Of a stretch of 64,000 bases of DNA, positions 1 to 7,870 are shown piece after piece. The notes below the pieces were generated by a model, which worked only from the letters and a program-made list of their open reading frames with translations, did no database searches and was not told where the DNA came from. The translations under genes were made by a program, and so were the position numbers. The stretch is from CAWCAW01 sp963714125 (GTDB taxonomy: Bacteria > Actinomycetota > Acidimicrobiia > Acidimicrobiales > UBA8190), in assembly GCA_963714125.1 (NCBI GenBank), contig OY970234.1, positions 2,666,001 through 2,730,000 of the forward strand, written 5' to 3'. Every line of letters starts with the position of its first letter. The stretch's first letter is position 1.

Positions 1-473
1 TGCAGCGAGTCGAGAACGCGCAGCACCTCGTCCACGTTACGACCCGTCGACGCCGGGTACGTGATGGTGAGCTTGACCTTCTTGTCCGGGCCGATGATGA
101 ACACCGAACGCACCGTGGCGGTGTCGTTGGCATTGGGGTGGATCATGTCGTAAAGGTCGGCCACCTTGCGGTCGGGGTCGCCGATAAGAGGGAAGTTCAG
201 CGCCGAGCCTTGAGTCTCCTCGATGTCACCCTTCCAACCGTTGTGGGACTCCACCGAATCAACGGAAAGGCCGATGAGCTTCGTATTGCGCTTGTCGAAC
301 TCACCCTTGGCCTTGGCGAAGGCACCGAGCTCGGTGGTGCACACCGGGGTGAAGTCCTTCGGGTGCGAGAACAACACGCCCCACGAGTCACCCAGCCACT
401 CATGGAAGTTGAGTGTGCCATCGGTCGTTTCGGCCGTGAAGTCGGGGGCGATGTCGCCCAGACGGACTGCCAT
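1..473 (-). CDS. 1-Cys peroxiredoxin (Prx6/AhpC-TSA family), 3' end outside the window
   Basis: Reading the minus strand from the ATG at 473 gives about 157 residues of a thioredoxin-fold peroxiredoxin. The peroxidatic-cysteine motif HPKDFTPVCTTELG is followed by FIIGPDKKVKLTITYPASTGRN, typical of the Prx6 subgroup, which reduces hydroperoxides in the cytosol with a single conserved cysteine. The gene runs off the left edge, so the C-terminal dimerisation part is missing. The start is supported by a GGAGG ribosome-binding site 8 nt upstream and by a good promoter further up (532-560). The family assignment is secure; the reductant partner cannot be told from the sequence. Confidence 0.93.
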   Translation of the reverse strand, partial: MAVRLGDIAPDFTAETTDGTLNFHEWLGDSWGVLFSHPKDFTPVCTTELGAFAKAKGEFDKRNTKLIGLSVDSVESHNGWKGDIEETQGSALNFPLIGDPDRKVADLYDMIHPNANDTATVRSVFIIGPDKKVKLTITYPASTGRNVDEVLRVLDSL

Positions 474-531
474 GTGTCGATCCTCCTACATTCGCGTCAC
501 TGCGAATCTCGGTCGTCTGCTTGTCGATGGG

Positions 532-560
532 AGTGTACCGGGGCGCCAGGCAATTGTCGA
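532..560 (-). promoter_or_regulatory. Sigma70-type promoter of the peroxiredoxin gene
   Basis: On the minus strand TCGACA (-35, 555-560) and TACACT (-10, 532-537) are separated by exactly 17 bp. The predicted transcript has a leader of about 50 nt carrying the GGAGG site of the peroxiredoxin gene. Inferred by eye from consensus similarity (5 of 6 at -35). Confidence 0.55.
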
Positions 561-630
561 CCCAGCCAGTCGGCTTTAGGGACGGTGATGGGCGGTGAGG
601 GTGGTGAGCCCTCTGGGAGAATGGCTCGCC

Positions 631-1440
631 ATGGACACGCCCATCTCTCCCGAACACGCCGTGGTGGTCACCAAGGACGGTCCAGTCACCGTGGTGACAA
701 TCTCCCGGCCCGAGCGTCGCAACGCCGTCGACTCCCGCACAGCCACGGCGCTGATCGAGGCTTTCGAAGCTTTTGACGCCGACGACAGCGCCTCGGTCGC
801 CATCCTCACCGGGGCCGGGGGGTCGTTCTGCTCGGGCGCCGACCTCAAGGCGCTCGAAGCCGGGGACAAACGCCCGGTGCGCGACCAGGGTCCCGGACCC
901 ATGGGACCGACGTGGCTCGAACTCGGCAAGCCGGTCATCGCCGCCATCGAAGGGCCGGCCGTGGCCGGCGGGCTCGAGTTGGCTTTGTGGTGTGACCTCA
1001 GGGTGGCGGCCACCAATGCCGTGCTCGGTGTCTACTGCCGCCGCTTCGGAGTCCCGTTGGTGGACGGTGGAACGGTACGACTCCCCCGGCTCATCGGCCA
1101 TAGCCATGCCATGGACCTCATCCTCACGGGTCGAGGCGTGAGCGGCCCCGAAGCGCTCCACATGGGTCTGGTCAACCGCTTGAGCCGGCCCGGCCACGCT
1201 CTCACCGATGCGCTCGAGTTGGCCCACACGCTGGCCGCGTTGCCGCCGCTGTGCATGCGCAACGATCGGCGCTCGGCGTTGGCGCAGTGGGGCCTGAGCG
1301 AGGCCGATGCCATGGTCGTCGAAGCGCAGCTCGGGCGGGCCACCATCGCCAGCGGCGAGACGCTGGCGGGGGCGCGGCGCTTTGCCGGGGGTGCCGGGCG
1401 CCACGGTGGCGACGTACCTGACGAGGCACCGCCGGCGTGA
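631..1440 (+). CDS. Enoyl-CoA hydratase/isomerase family protein (crotonase fold)
   Basis: A 269-residue crotonase-superfamily protein. The N-terminal strand region VTISRPERRNAVDSRT and the oxyanion-hole segment GAGGSFCSGADLKALE are characteristic, as is the second loop EGPAVAGGLELALWCDLRVA. These enzymes hydrate or isomerise acyl-CoA thioesters in the cytosol. In the second loop the usual catalytic glutamates are not obvious, so the exact reaction is open. I chose the ATG at 631 because GGGAG lies about 12 nt upstream and crotonases start close to this point; an in-frame GTG at 595 would add 12 residues. The last codons overlap the next gene by 4 bp (GTGA), so the two are probably translationally coupled. 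Confidence 0.88.
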   Translation: MDTPISPEHAVVVTKDGPVTVVTISRPERRNAVDSRTATALIEAFEAFDADDSASVAILTGAGGSFCSGADLKALEAGDKRPVRDQGPGPMGPTWLELGKPVIAAIEGPAVAGGLELALWCDLRVAATNAVLGVYCRRFGVPLVDGGTVRLPRLIGHSHAMDLILTGRGVSGPEALHMGLVNRLSRPGHALTDALELAHTLAALPPLCMRNDRRSALAQWGLSEADAMVVEAQLGRATIASGETLAGARRFAGGAGRHGGDVPDEAPPA

Positions 1441-2144
1441 ACGATCCAAACGCGCCGAGCCCGGTCACCTCCGGCCCGGCCGTGGCTGCCTTCGACTTCG
1501 ACGGGACGCTGACCCATGGCGGCAGCGTGTGGAAGTTCCTCGCCGCCATGGTGGGCGCACCGCGGGTCGTGCTGGCCGGGTTGGTGGTGTTCCCGCGCTT
1601 CGTGCTGGCTGCGGTCCTCGGCGGGAAATGGGCCGACGACGCCAAAGAGGCGTTGTTCGTGCGCACCTTGGCCGGCCTCGACGCCACCGTCGCCGCCGAA
1701 CGCGCCGCCGCATTCGGACGCTCGCACTACCGCCGCCGCGCTCGGGGGGACGTCCGCAACCAACTCGAATGGCATCGCCGCCAGGGGCACCGTCTCGTGA
1801 TCGTGTCGGCCTCACCCGAGAGCTACATCACGGCGGTAGGCCGGGAGTTGGGTGTGGACGGCGTCTTGGCCACCCGCCTCGAAGTGGGCAGTGACGGCCG
1901 GCTCACCGGGCATTACGACGGACGCAACTGCCGCGGCAGCGAGAAGCTGGCCCGGCTACGGGCGTGGATGGCGGACAATCTCGACACGCCCGCCTCCGAG
2001 TTGTGGGCCTACGGCAACAGCGCCGGTGACCGCGCCCTGCTGCACGCCGCTGACGTCGGCGTCAATGTGGGAGGGCTGGGTCGGGCCGGTACGTTGCGCC
2101 GCTTTCGTCGCCTCGGCGCCGTGGTGGGCGACCCCACTGACTAG
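1437..2144 (+). CDS. HAD superfamily subfamily IB phosphatase (SerB-like)
   Basis: A 235-residue haloacid-dehalogenase-type hydrolase. Motif I is AFDFDGTLTHGGS (nucleophile and acid/base aspartates, about residues 18-30). Motif II is the serine in IVSASPESYI, and the lysine and acidic residues of motifs III/IV are in SEKLARLRAW and YGNSAGDRALL. Subfamily IB members dephosphorylate phosphoserine or phospholipid-type substrates; TIGR01490-like proteins of this size often sit with lipid genes. The GTG start overlaps the stop of the upstream hydratase as GTGA. A hydrophobic stretch at residues 36-60 is part of the cap helices, not necessarily a membrane anchor. The substrate cannot be deduced. 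Confidence 0.85.
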   Translation: MNDPNAPSPVTSGPAVAAFDFDGTLTHGGSVWKFLAAMVGAPRVVLAGLVVFPRFVLAAVLGGKWADDAKEALFVRTLAGLDATVAAERAAAFGRSHYRRRARGDVRNQLEWHRRQGHRLVIVSASPESYITAVGRELGVDGVLATRLEVGSDGRLTGHYDGRNCRGSEKLARLRAWMADNLDTPASELWAYGNSAGDRALLHAADVGVNVGGLGRAGTLRRFRRLGAVVGDPTD

Positions 2145-2161
2145 CGACGTGGCGGCCGTCG

Positions 2162-4309
2162 TTACGACGTGGCCACACCGTCGACGAGGTGTCCACCGAA
2201 GTTCGGCACCACACTGGCGACGTCGCCGAATTGGGGTGCATCACCGAAGGGCACGGCTCTCCCGCCGGCCGTGACGATCAGATACCCGAGTCCGTCGGCG
2301 GTCGGGATGATGGCCACCGCCGTGCCCTTTATGGCGTCGCCGGGCAGCGACCCTTCATAAGGAGCGTCACCAAAGCCGAACACTCCCCCGTCGGCAGCCA
2401 CTAACCAGTAGCCACCGTCATCGGGGGTGGGGGCGATGCCGATGATGGGCTGGGTCAAGTGAATGTCGCCCAAAGACCCGTGGTAGGGGGCATCGCCATA
2501 AGAGAAGATGCCGCCGTCAGCCGCCACGGTCCAATACCCGCCATCGTCGTTGGTGGCGGCCATGCCCACCATGGGCGAATTGAGATGCGAGCCGCCCATC
2601 GATCCATAGAAATGCGCGTCCCCGTAGGAGAACATGCCGCCGTCTGAGGCGACGGTCCAGTAGCCGCCGTCGTCGTTGGTGGCCGCCATGCCCACCATGG
2701 GCGCATTGAGATGCGACCCGCCCATCGATCCGTGGAACCCGGCGTCGCCGTAGGAGAACATGCCGCCGTCCGAGGCCACTGTCCAGTAGCCGTTGTCATC
2801 GTCGGTGGCGGCCATTGCCACCATGGGCGCATTGAGGTGCTGGCCCCCCATGGAACCATGGAAGGTGGCATTGCCGAAAGAAAAGATGCCGCCATCGCTG
2901 CCCATCAACCAGTACCCCGCCACGCCGCCGCTGGCTTCGTCGGTGATCTCGAACCAGTTCGACTGCATGTTGTCGCCGGCAAACTGCGCCGCGAACTGAT
3001 CGCCGGTCAGCGTGACGCTCCCGCCGCTGCCGACTAGGGCCATCTCCTGCACCCGGCCGCCGTAGTCCCCCAGGCCGGTGCGTTCAGTGACCTCGACCGA
3101 AGACAGCGTGCCGATCTGGGGATAGGCCGATTGGATTGACGACACCGGAACGCTGGCCTGCCAGGTGTGGTGCGCATTGCACGCCTGGGCCGTACAGATC
3201 GAGTCACCCAGGTCGGGTACCGCCGCGAATGTCCCCGCCGCGGTGTAGCCGCCCGTTGAGGACGAGTACTGGGTGGTGGCCACCGTGCCGCCGGGCATCA
3301 ACACGACCTCGTTGGCCGTGTCGGCCACGGCGGCGTCGGCCAAGGCATTCTCGTTGGAGATGCCGGGATACTCCTGACAGGCGGTGGAATCACAGATGTC
3401 GGCGTAACCGCCATACCCCTGCAACCCACCGTAGGAACTCATGACATATCCCCGCACGGCCACCGCTTGGGCTTCGAGTGCTTGAAATCCTTCGGGCTCG
3501 CCCTGGGCGCCCGTGGTCCCGAGCGATCCCCAACCGGTGGGCGACTCCGAAGGCGTGACGTCGGCCACGTATTGGCCGAGCGGCAACACATTGATGGTGC
3601 GGCCGGCGTCAGACGCGTTCACCACTCCCTCGATCGATCCGCGCACCGAGATGTTGGTGGGCAGTTCGCACAGTTGCAGCACCTCGTTGGCCAAGTTCCC
3701 GTCCGAGGGAAACGGTTCCGATCCCGGCGACGCCTCCGGCGTGGTCGTTGTAGCAACCGCGCTCCCCCAGGGTCCCCCACATCCTCCCGAGCTTGTAAAG
3801 ACCTCCCACACATCGCTCGGCCCCGGCGTTTCCAAATGGAACAGCGCGCCATAGTGCGCCGGCAACGATTGGCCGTCCACGGTGAAGGCAGAGTTCGAGG
3901 TGACGATGACGTCCTGGGCGCCGTTCTCGGTAAGGGCCACGCTCACCGGTGTGGATGCGTCGCTCCAACCGTTGGGAAGGTTCCCGAGGGTCGTGGTGCC
4001 CCCCGCGCTGAGGGTCCCGTAGTACGTCGACAGGATCTGTTGGTACGTCGAACCGCCCAGCGCATATCCGAGGGCTCCCCACTGCCCCATGCCCTTGCCA
4101 TGGCCCCAACCGTGACCGGTCAGATTGACGTTGGCATAGGGAAAGGCGGCTGCCGGCCCGGTCCCGGAAACCACTGCAAGCGCGCAAATCGCCACCGCCA
4201 GCGCTCCGGCCAGACAGGCGCGGACCGCTCGCTGAACGAGCACCTTGAGGCCAATGTTGTGCCTGTGGCGAATGGGGTGATTGAGGGTGATGGGGTGGAT
4301 ATTTGTCAC
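2162..4309 (-). CDS. Secreted SpoIID/LytB-domain protein with C-terminal YW-DGG-FGDA repeats
   Basis: A 715-residue exported protein. Residues about 20-55 hold a basic stretch, a hydrophobic core and an Ala-rich cleavage site (GPAAAFPY). The SpoIID hallmark GHGWGHGKGMGQWGA follows at about 65-79, and further SpoIID/LytB segments run to about residue 445. SpoIID proteins act on glycan strands of peptidoglycan; the family is also found in non-sporulating actinobacteria. From about residue 457 to the end come six imperfect repeats of about 42 residues with the pattern GYW-VASDGG-FSYGDA-FHGS. The GTG at 4309 gives the longest frame; a weak GGAG lies about 15 nt upstream. A repeat-only partner protein is encoded at 7871-10237. 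The cell-surface location is inferred; repeat function is unknown. Confidence 0.82.
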   Translation of the reverse strand: MTNIHPITLNHPIRHRHNIGLKVLVQRAVRACLAGALAVAICALAVVSGTGPAAAFPYANVNLTGHGWGHGKGMGQWGALGYALGGSTYQQILSTYYGTLSAGGTTTLGNLPNGWSDASTPVSVALTENGAQDVIVTSNSAFTVDGQSLPAHYGALFHLETPGPSDVWEVFTSSGGCGGPWGSAVATTTTPEASPGSEPFPSDGNLANEVLQLCELPTNISVRGSIEGVVNASDAGRTINVLPLGQYVADVTPSESPTGWGSLGTTGAQGEPEGFQALEAQAVAVRGYVMSSYGGLQGYGGYADICDSTACQEYPGISNENALADAAVADTANEVVLMPGGTVATTQYSSSTGGYTAAGTFAAVPDLGDSICTAQACNAHHTWQASVPVSSIQSAYPQIGTLSSVEVTERTGLGDYGGRVQEMALVGSGGSVTLTGDQFAAQFAGDNMQSNWFEITDEASGGVAGYWLMGSDGGIFSFGNATFHGSMGGQHLNAPMVAMAATDDDNGYWTVASDGGMFSYGDAGFHGSMGGSHLNAPMVGMAATNDDGGYWTVASDGGMFSYGDAHFYGSMGGSHLNSPMVGMAATNDDGGYWTVAADGGIFSYGDAPYHGSLGDIHLTQPIIGIAPTPDDGGYWLVAADGGVFGFGDAPYEGSLPGDAIKGTAVAIIPTADGLGYLIVTAGGRAVPFGDAPQFGDVASVVPNFGGHLVDGVATS
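2165..2935 (-). repeat. Tandem 126-bp coding repeats (FGDA-type units)
   Basis: Six in-frame units, each about 126-135 bp, encode the GYW-V-SDGG-FSYGDA-HGS-G module. The central units (about 2560-2830) are nearly identical in DNA sequence, while the outer ones have drifted. Such arrays expand and contract by recombination, so copy number may vary between strains. Confidence 0.8.
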
Positions 4310-4443
4310 CCTATAGAAGCAAATCTCCGTTTGAGCGAGATCCTGACCACATTCCGTGGTGTTGTGTCAGGCTTGTTCTCGAGCTGGGAACCGTTGGGTC
4401 CAATGGCCTAGAGAGGAGGAAGAGACGCCTTACACTCCGCCTC

Positions 4444-5520
4444 GTGCGCGTGGACCAGGTCATCCCCATGCTGGCCAGCCGGGACGCCATCGGTGTCCAC
4501 ACCATGACCCTCACCGACGCTTTGCGCCGAGCCGGGATCGACTCGGATATCTACTACGGAGAGGTCGCCCCCGACGTGTCCGGCCGCGGCCGGCCACTGG
4601 CCCAACTGGGCCGGGCCCAAAAGGACCGCTGGCTCTTGTACCAGTCCTCCATCGGAAGCCCGGTGTTCGAAATGATGGCGGCGCGGCCCGAGCCCAAGTT
4701 GGTCAACTATCACAACATCACCCCGGCGCGACTCGTCGAGGCGTGGGAGCCGCAGGTCGGTTACGAGGCGAGTCTGGGACGATCCCAACTCGAGCGCCTC
4801 GCCGCCGACTGCCCTCTGGCGGTGGCGGACTCGGCCTTCAACGAGACCGAGCTCGTGGCGGCCGGCTACGAGCACACCGCCGTCGTGTCGCTGCTCATCG
4901 ACATGACCTCCACGGGCGCAGCCCCCGACCGCGCCGTGGCGTCACGCCTGGCTGAAGCCAAGGCGCGCGGTGGAGCGGATTTCCTTTTCGTGGGCAAGGT
5001 GGCACCGCATAAGGCCCCGCATGATTTGATCAAGATGCTGGCTGTCTACCGACGCCTCTATGACCCGCGGGCACGTCTGCATCTGGTGGGCGGATTCTTT
5101 GGGCAGTACTACCGCAGCGCGCTGGAGGCGTTTATCGCCGATGCCGGGCTCAGCGATGCTGTGTCGATGGTGGGATCAGTAACCCCGGCAGCCATGGAGG
5201 CGTACTACCAGGGCGCCGATGCCTTCGTCTGCGCGTCGGACCACGAGGGGTTCTGCGTGCCCATCGTGGAAGCCATGGGACGGGGTCTTCCGGTGGTTGC
5301 CTACGGGGTGACGGCGGTGCCCGAAACCGTCGGCGACGCCGGCATCGTCCTGCCCACCAAGGAACCGTTGCTCTTCGCCGCCGCCGTGGCCAAGGTGATC
5401 GAGGACGGTGAACTGCGCGCCCGTCTGGCTGCGGCCACGGCCCGTCGCGTGGCGCATTACGCGGTCGGCCCGGCCTGCGACAAGTTCGTGGCGCTGATAC
5501 GCGACGCGGTGGCCGCCTGA
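4444..5520 (+). CDS. GT4-type glycosyltransferase (GT-B fold)
   Basis: A 358-residue cytosolic glycosyltransferase of the GT4/GT1-like class. The N-terminal acceptor domain begins VDQVIPMLASRDAIGVHT. The donor domain carries FLFVGKVAPHKAP and the EX7E-type signature in EGFCVPIVEAMGRG, followed by PVVAYGVTAVPETVGDAG. These retain a nucleotide-sugar donor and transfer to a growing glycan. The frame is open upstream to 4303, but the upstream peptide is not family-like; GTG at 4444 (or 4450) fits the family start. A purine-rich GAGGAGGAAGAG lies about 19 nt upstream, longer than ideal. It is a close paralog of the convergent gene at 5552-6661, which begins with the same motif order. The sugar and linkage cannot be told. 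Confidence 0.85.
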   Translation: MRVDQVIPMLASRDAIGVHTMTLTDALRRAGIDSDIYYGEVAPDVSGRGRPLAQLGRAQKDRWLLYQSSIGSPVFEMMAARPEPKLVNYHNITPARLVEAWEPQVGYEASLGRSQLERLAADCPLAVADSAFNETELVAAGYEHTAVVSLLIDMTSTGAAPDRAVASRLAEAKARGGADFLFVGKVAPHKAPHDLIKMLAVYRRLYDPRARLHLVGGFFGQYYRSALEAFIADAGLSDAVSMVGSVTPAAMEAYYQGADAFVCASDHEGFCVPIVEAMGRGLPVVAYGVTAVPETVGDAGIVLPTKEPLLFAAAVAKVIEDGELRARLAAATARRVAHYAVGPACDKFVALIRDAVAA

Positions 5521-5536
5521 GCACCGCCGGGCTCAG
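5517..5536. terminator. Short hairpin between convergent glycosyltransferase genes
   Basis: CTGAGC and GCTCAG form a 6-bp stem with an 8-nt loop between the two convergent genes. There is no T-run; it could be a weak bidirectional terminator. Confidence 0.3.
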
Positions 5537-5551
5537 TCCTCCGCCGTCGCT

Positions 5552-6661
5552 TTAGCGAGTCCCCCCGGACTGCGTCGAGAGCAGAAGGTCAGCCAAGCGA
5601 GCCGCCGCTGTGTCGAGGTCAAGCGCGGCTAGGCGGGCGCGTCCTGCCTCCACCACCTGCCGGCGATGGTCGGCGGCACCGAGGCGCGTCACGGCGTCGC
5701 AGATCGACAGTGGATTGCGATCGGCGAGGAGCACGCCACCATCGCCCAGCACTTCAGCAATGGCGCCGCCCGGGCAGGCCACCACCGGCACCGATCGTGC
5801 CATGGCTTCGACGAGGGGGACGCAAAACCCTTCGTGCTGCGAGGTGACCACCAGCACCTCGGCGGCTTCGTATGCGGCTCGCAACGCTTCGTCGCTGATC
5901 TTGCCGACGAGATGGACGGCATCGGCCAGACCGAGATGAGCGCCATGCGCGCCCAGCGCCCGCACGTACGATTCGACCGCCGGAGAGCCCACCACGACGA
6001 GCTGCGCGTCGGGGTCGACCTTGGCGCGGTAGAAGAACAGCGCGTCGATGGCGATTTCGAAAGCTTTATTGGGGGCCACCCGACCGACACACAGCCAACG
6101 CCGCGGCCCGCTCGAGGCGGGGGGCGGCGAGTGCTCGCCCGCATCGGCCCCGCCACCGGAGTGAGGCCCCGCGTTCAGAGTCCCGGGACGAAGGGCGGGC
6201 GGGATCACCTCGGTGGCCTTGAACCCGGCCCGCACCAAGTCAGTGCGGTTGTATTCCGACACCGCCACGGCCAGTTCAGCGCGGCGCGCCAGCACCGCCA
6301 GCTCGCCTTGGGCCCGGAGCTGGGCCCGGGCCAGGGCGTTGTCCCACGCCGCTACCAGTTCGGGAGGCGTGACATTGTGATAGTTGACCGCCACACGCTG
6401 GCGTCGTGCCGCCAGCCACGTCGCCAGGGGCGACGCCGTGGCGAACTGATAGAGCAACAGGTCCTCGGGGCGCTCGTCGGTTTCGTACTCCTCGGCTAGC
6501 CGTGTCCGGGAAGCCGTGGCCGGGTCCTGTTTCTCGACGAAGATGTCCGACATCACGCCTCGCCGGCGCAGCTCGTCTTGGACAAGCACAGTGTGCTGAC
6601 CGACGGCATCGCCCTCGTGGAGCATGGGGACGAACTGGTGCACCGCGGCCGACGGGCTCAC
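5552..6661 (-). CDS. GT4-type glycosyltransferase, paralog of 4444-5520
   Basis: A 369-residue GT-B glycosyltransferase. Its N-terminus (VHQFVPMLHEGDAVGQHTVL) matches the convergent paralog. The donor site includes WLCVGRVAPNKAFEIAI and the EX7E-type motif EGFCVPLVEAMARSV with the downstream GGAIAEVLGDGGVLL. I chose the GTG at 6661 because it overlaps the stop of the upstream methyltransferase-like gene as GTGA, the habit of this genome; a GTG at 6670 would add three residues. It forms a two-gene unit with that coiled-coil gene, a pairing repeated at 12.3-14.5 kb and 17.2-19.5 kb. Probable role: adding sugars to a surface polysaccharide exported by the Wzm/Wzt pair. The substrate is unknown. 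Confidence 0.85.
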   Translation of the reverse strand: MSPSAAVHQFVPMLHEGDAVGQHTVLVQDELRRRGVMSDIFVEKQDPATASRTRLAEEYETDERPEDLLLYQFATASPLATWLAARRQRVAVNYHNVTPPELVAAWDNALARAQLRAQGELAVLARRAELAVAVSEYNRTDLVRAGFKATEVIPPALRPGTLNAGPHSGGGADAGEHSPPPASSGPRRWLCVGRVAPNKAFEIAIDALFFYRAKVDPDAQLVVVGSPAVESYVRALGAHGAHLGLADAVHLVGKISDEALRAAYEAAEVLVVTSQHEGFCVPLVEAMARSVPVVACPGGAIAEVLGDGGVLLADRNPLSICDAVTRLGAADHRRQVVEAGRARLAALDLDTAAARLADLLLSTQSGGTR

Positions 6662-7746
6662 CCCGGCCACCGCGCCGCCAGGGCGAAACCGACCGTCGCC
6701 GGGGATTGGCCCGACTCCGCATCGCCTCGGGAGGCGGCATCAAGCCGATGAACTCCGCTACATCCGGCTCGGCGCAGCAGACGATCCCACGTCTCGGCGC
6801 CCAGGGCGCGTCCCGGCGCCAGATCACGGGCGCTCGGCGTCCACGCGTCTTCGGCATGTTCGCCGGCAACGATGACGACGAGGGGGGCACCGGCGCGCAG
6901 TGTCGACGTGCCCAGGTCCACCAGGTCGACGACATCGGCCACCGCGACGCGATCGACCACGCCGCTCAACACCATGCCGGCCATCGACGCCGGTGACAAT
7001 GTGCGCAAATACGGGGCGGTGTCAGCCAGATGCACGCTCACGTGGCGTCGCAATGCCGCCAACGCACACGAGCCGCGCGGGTCGACGCCATAGGCGTCGA
7101 TAGCCGCACTCACCAAGGCCGCCACCAGCGCACCGTCACCACACTCGGCGTGGACGACGTCCCCATCGGGTCGGTCACCGGTCATCCAATCCACGCTGGC
7201 ATCGATCCACGCGCTGACGTCCACGGGCTCGAAGAGCTCGGCCATGTCATCGATGGGCACCCGCCGGCGCGCCGCGTCGGCTTCGAGTTGCGCCACGCGC
7301 GCCGCTAGGAATCGCAAGGCTTCGGAAGCTGATGCCAAGCCGGCAGCAATCTCTTCTCGGCTGTCGGCCAACGCCCGCTGTGTGGCCGTGGCCGCCGCCG
7401 CGGAGATGCGCGCATCGATCCAGCTCTCCAATCGGGGTGCGACGTGCTCCAGGGCACGCCGTCCCGCACCGCTGCCAGGTTGGGCCGGCACCGCCGCGTC
7501 GAGTGTCCCTGGCGCACTGCGATTGACGCCGAACTGGCGCGCCAAATCGTCATACGCCGATTGGTACGCCCACGACAACGAACCTTGCGGTGCTAATCGA
7601 CGAAACGCGTCGCGTAGCTCGTCGACGAACGCCGTTTCGTCTGCTTCATCAGCCTCGTGCTCACGTGGCGCTGACGCGTCGACAGCGATGATTTTGTCGA
7701 CGTCGTCGGACGATGACGCGTTTGTTGTCCGTTCTTTGGGCGACAC
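6658..7746 (-). CDS. Coiled-coil methyltransferase-like protein (copy 1 of 3)
   Basis: About 362 residues from the GTG at 7746. An acidic, low-complexity N-terminus is followed by a long Ala-rich amphipathic helix (about residues 105-163, heptads such as ALRFLAARVAQLEADAARR). A degenerate class I methyltransferase core comes next: motif I is VVHAECGDGALVAALVSA (about 187-204), then DAYGVDPRG at the position of the acidic SAM-ribose ligand. Later methyltransferase strands remain (MAGMVLSGVVDRVAVADVVDLV). Much longer in-frame starts would invade the divergent propeller gene. A TAGCAT hexamer 8 nt upstream of the GTG suggests a leaderless transcript. Paralogs lie at 12310 and 17236. By analogy WbdD of E. 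coli O8/O9a pairs a methyltransferase with a coiled-coil length ruler; a similar job is only a hypothesis here. Confidence 0.65.
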   Translation of the reverse strand: MSPKERTTNASSSDDVDKIIAVDASAPREHEADEADETAFVDELRDAFRRLAPQGSLSWAYQSAYDDLARQFGVNRSAPGTLDAAVPAQPGSGAGRRALEHVAPRLESWIDARISAAAATATQRALADSREEIAAGLASASEALRFLAARVAQLEADAARRRVPIDDMAELFEPVDVSAWIDASVDWMTGDRPDGDVVHAECGDGALVAALVSAAIDAYGVDPRGSCALAALRRHVSVHLADTAPYLRTLSPASMAGMVLSGVVDRVAVADVVDLVDLGTSTLRAGAPLVVIVAGEHAEDAWTPSARDLAPGRALGAETWDRLLRRAGCSGVHRLDAASRGDAESGQSPATVGFALAARWPG

Positions 7747-7870
7747 AAAAGCCGATGCTACCGGGGACGCCCCTACGCTCGGCTGGACGGCGCCGTCGAT
7801 TGGCTGAATTTCACTCAGGTCTGGCCCCTGGCGCGACGAAGAGGACAGTTCACGACCCTTGGAGGCGCGC

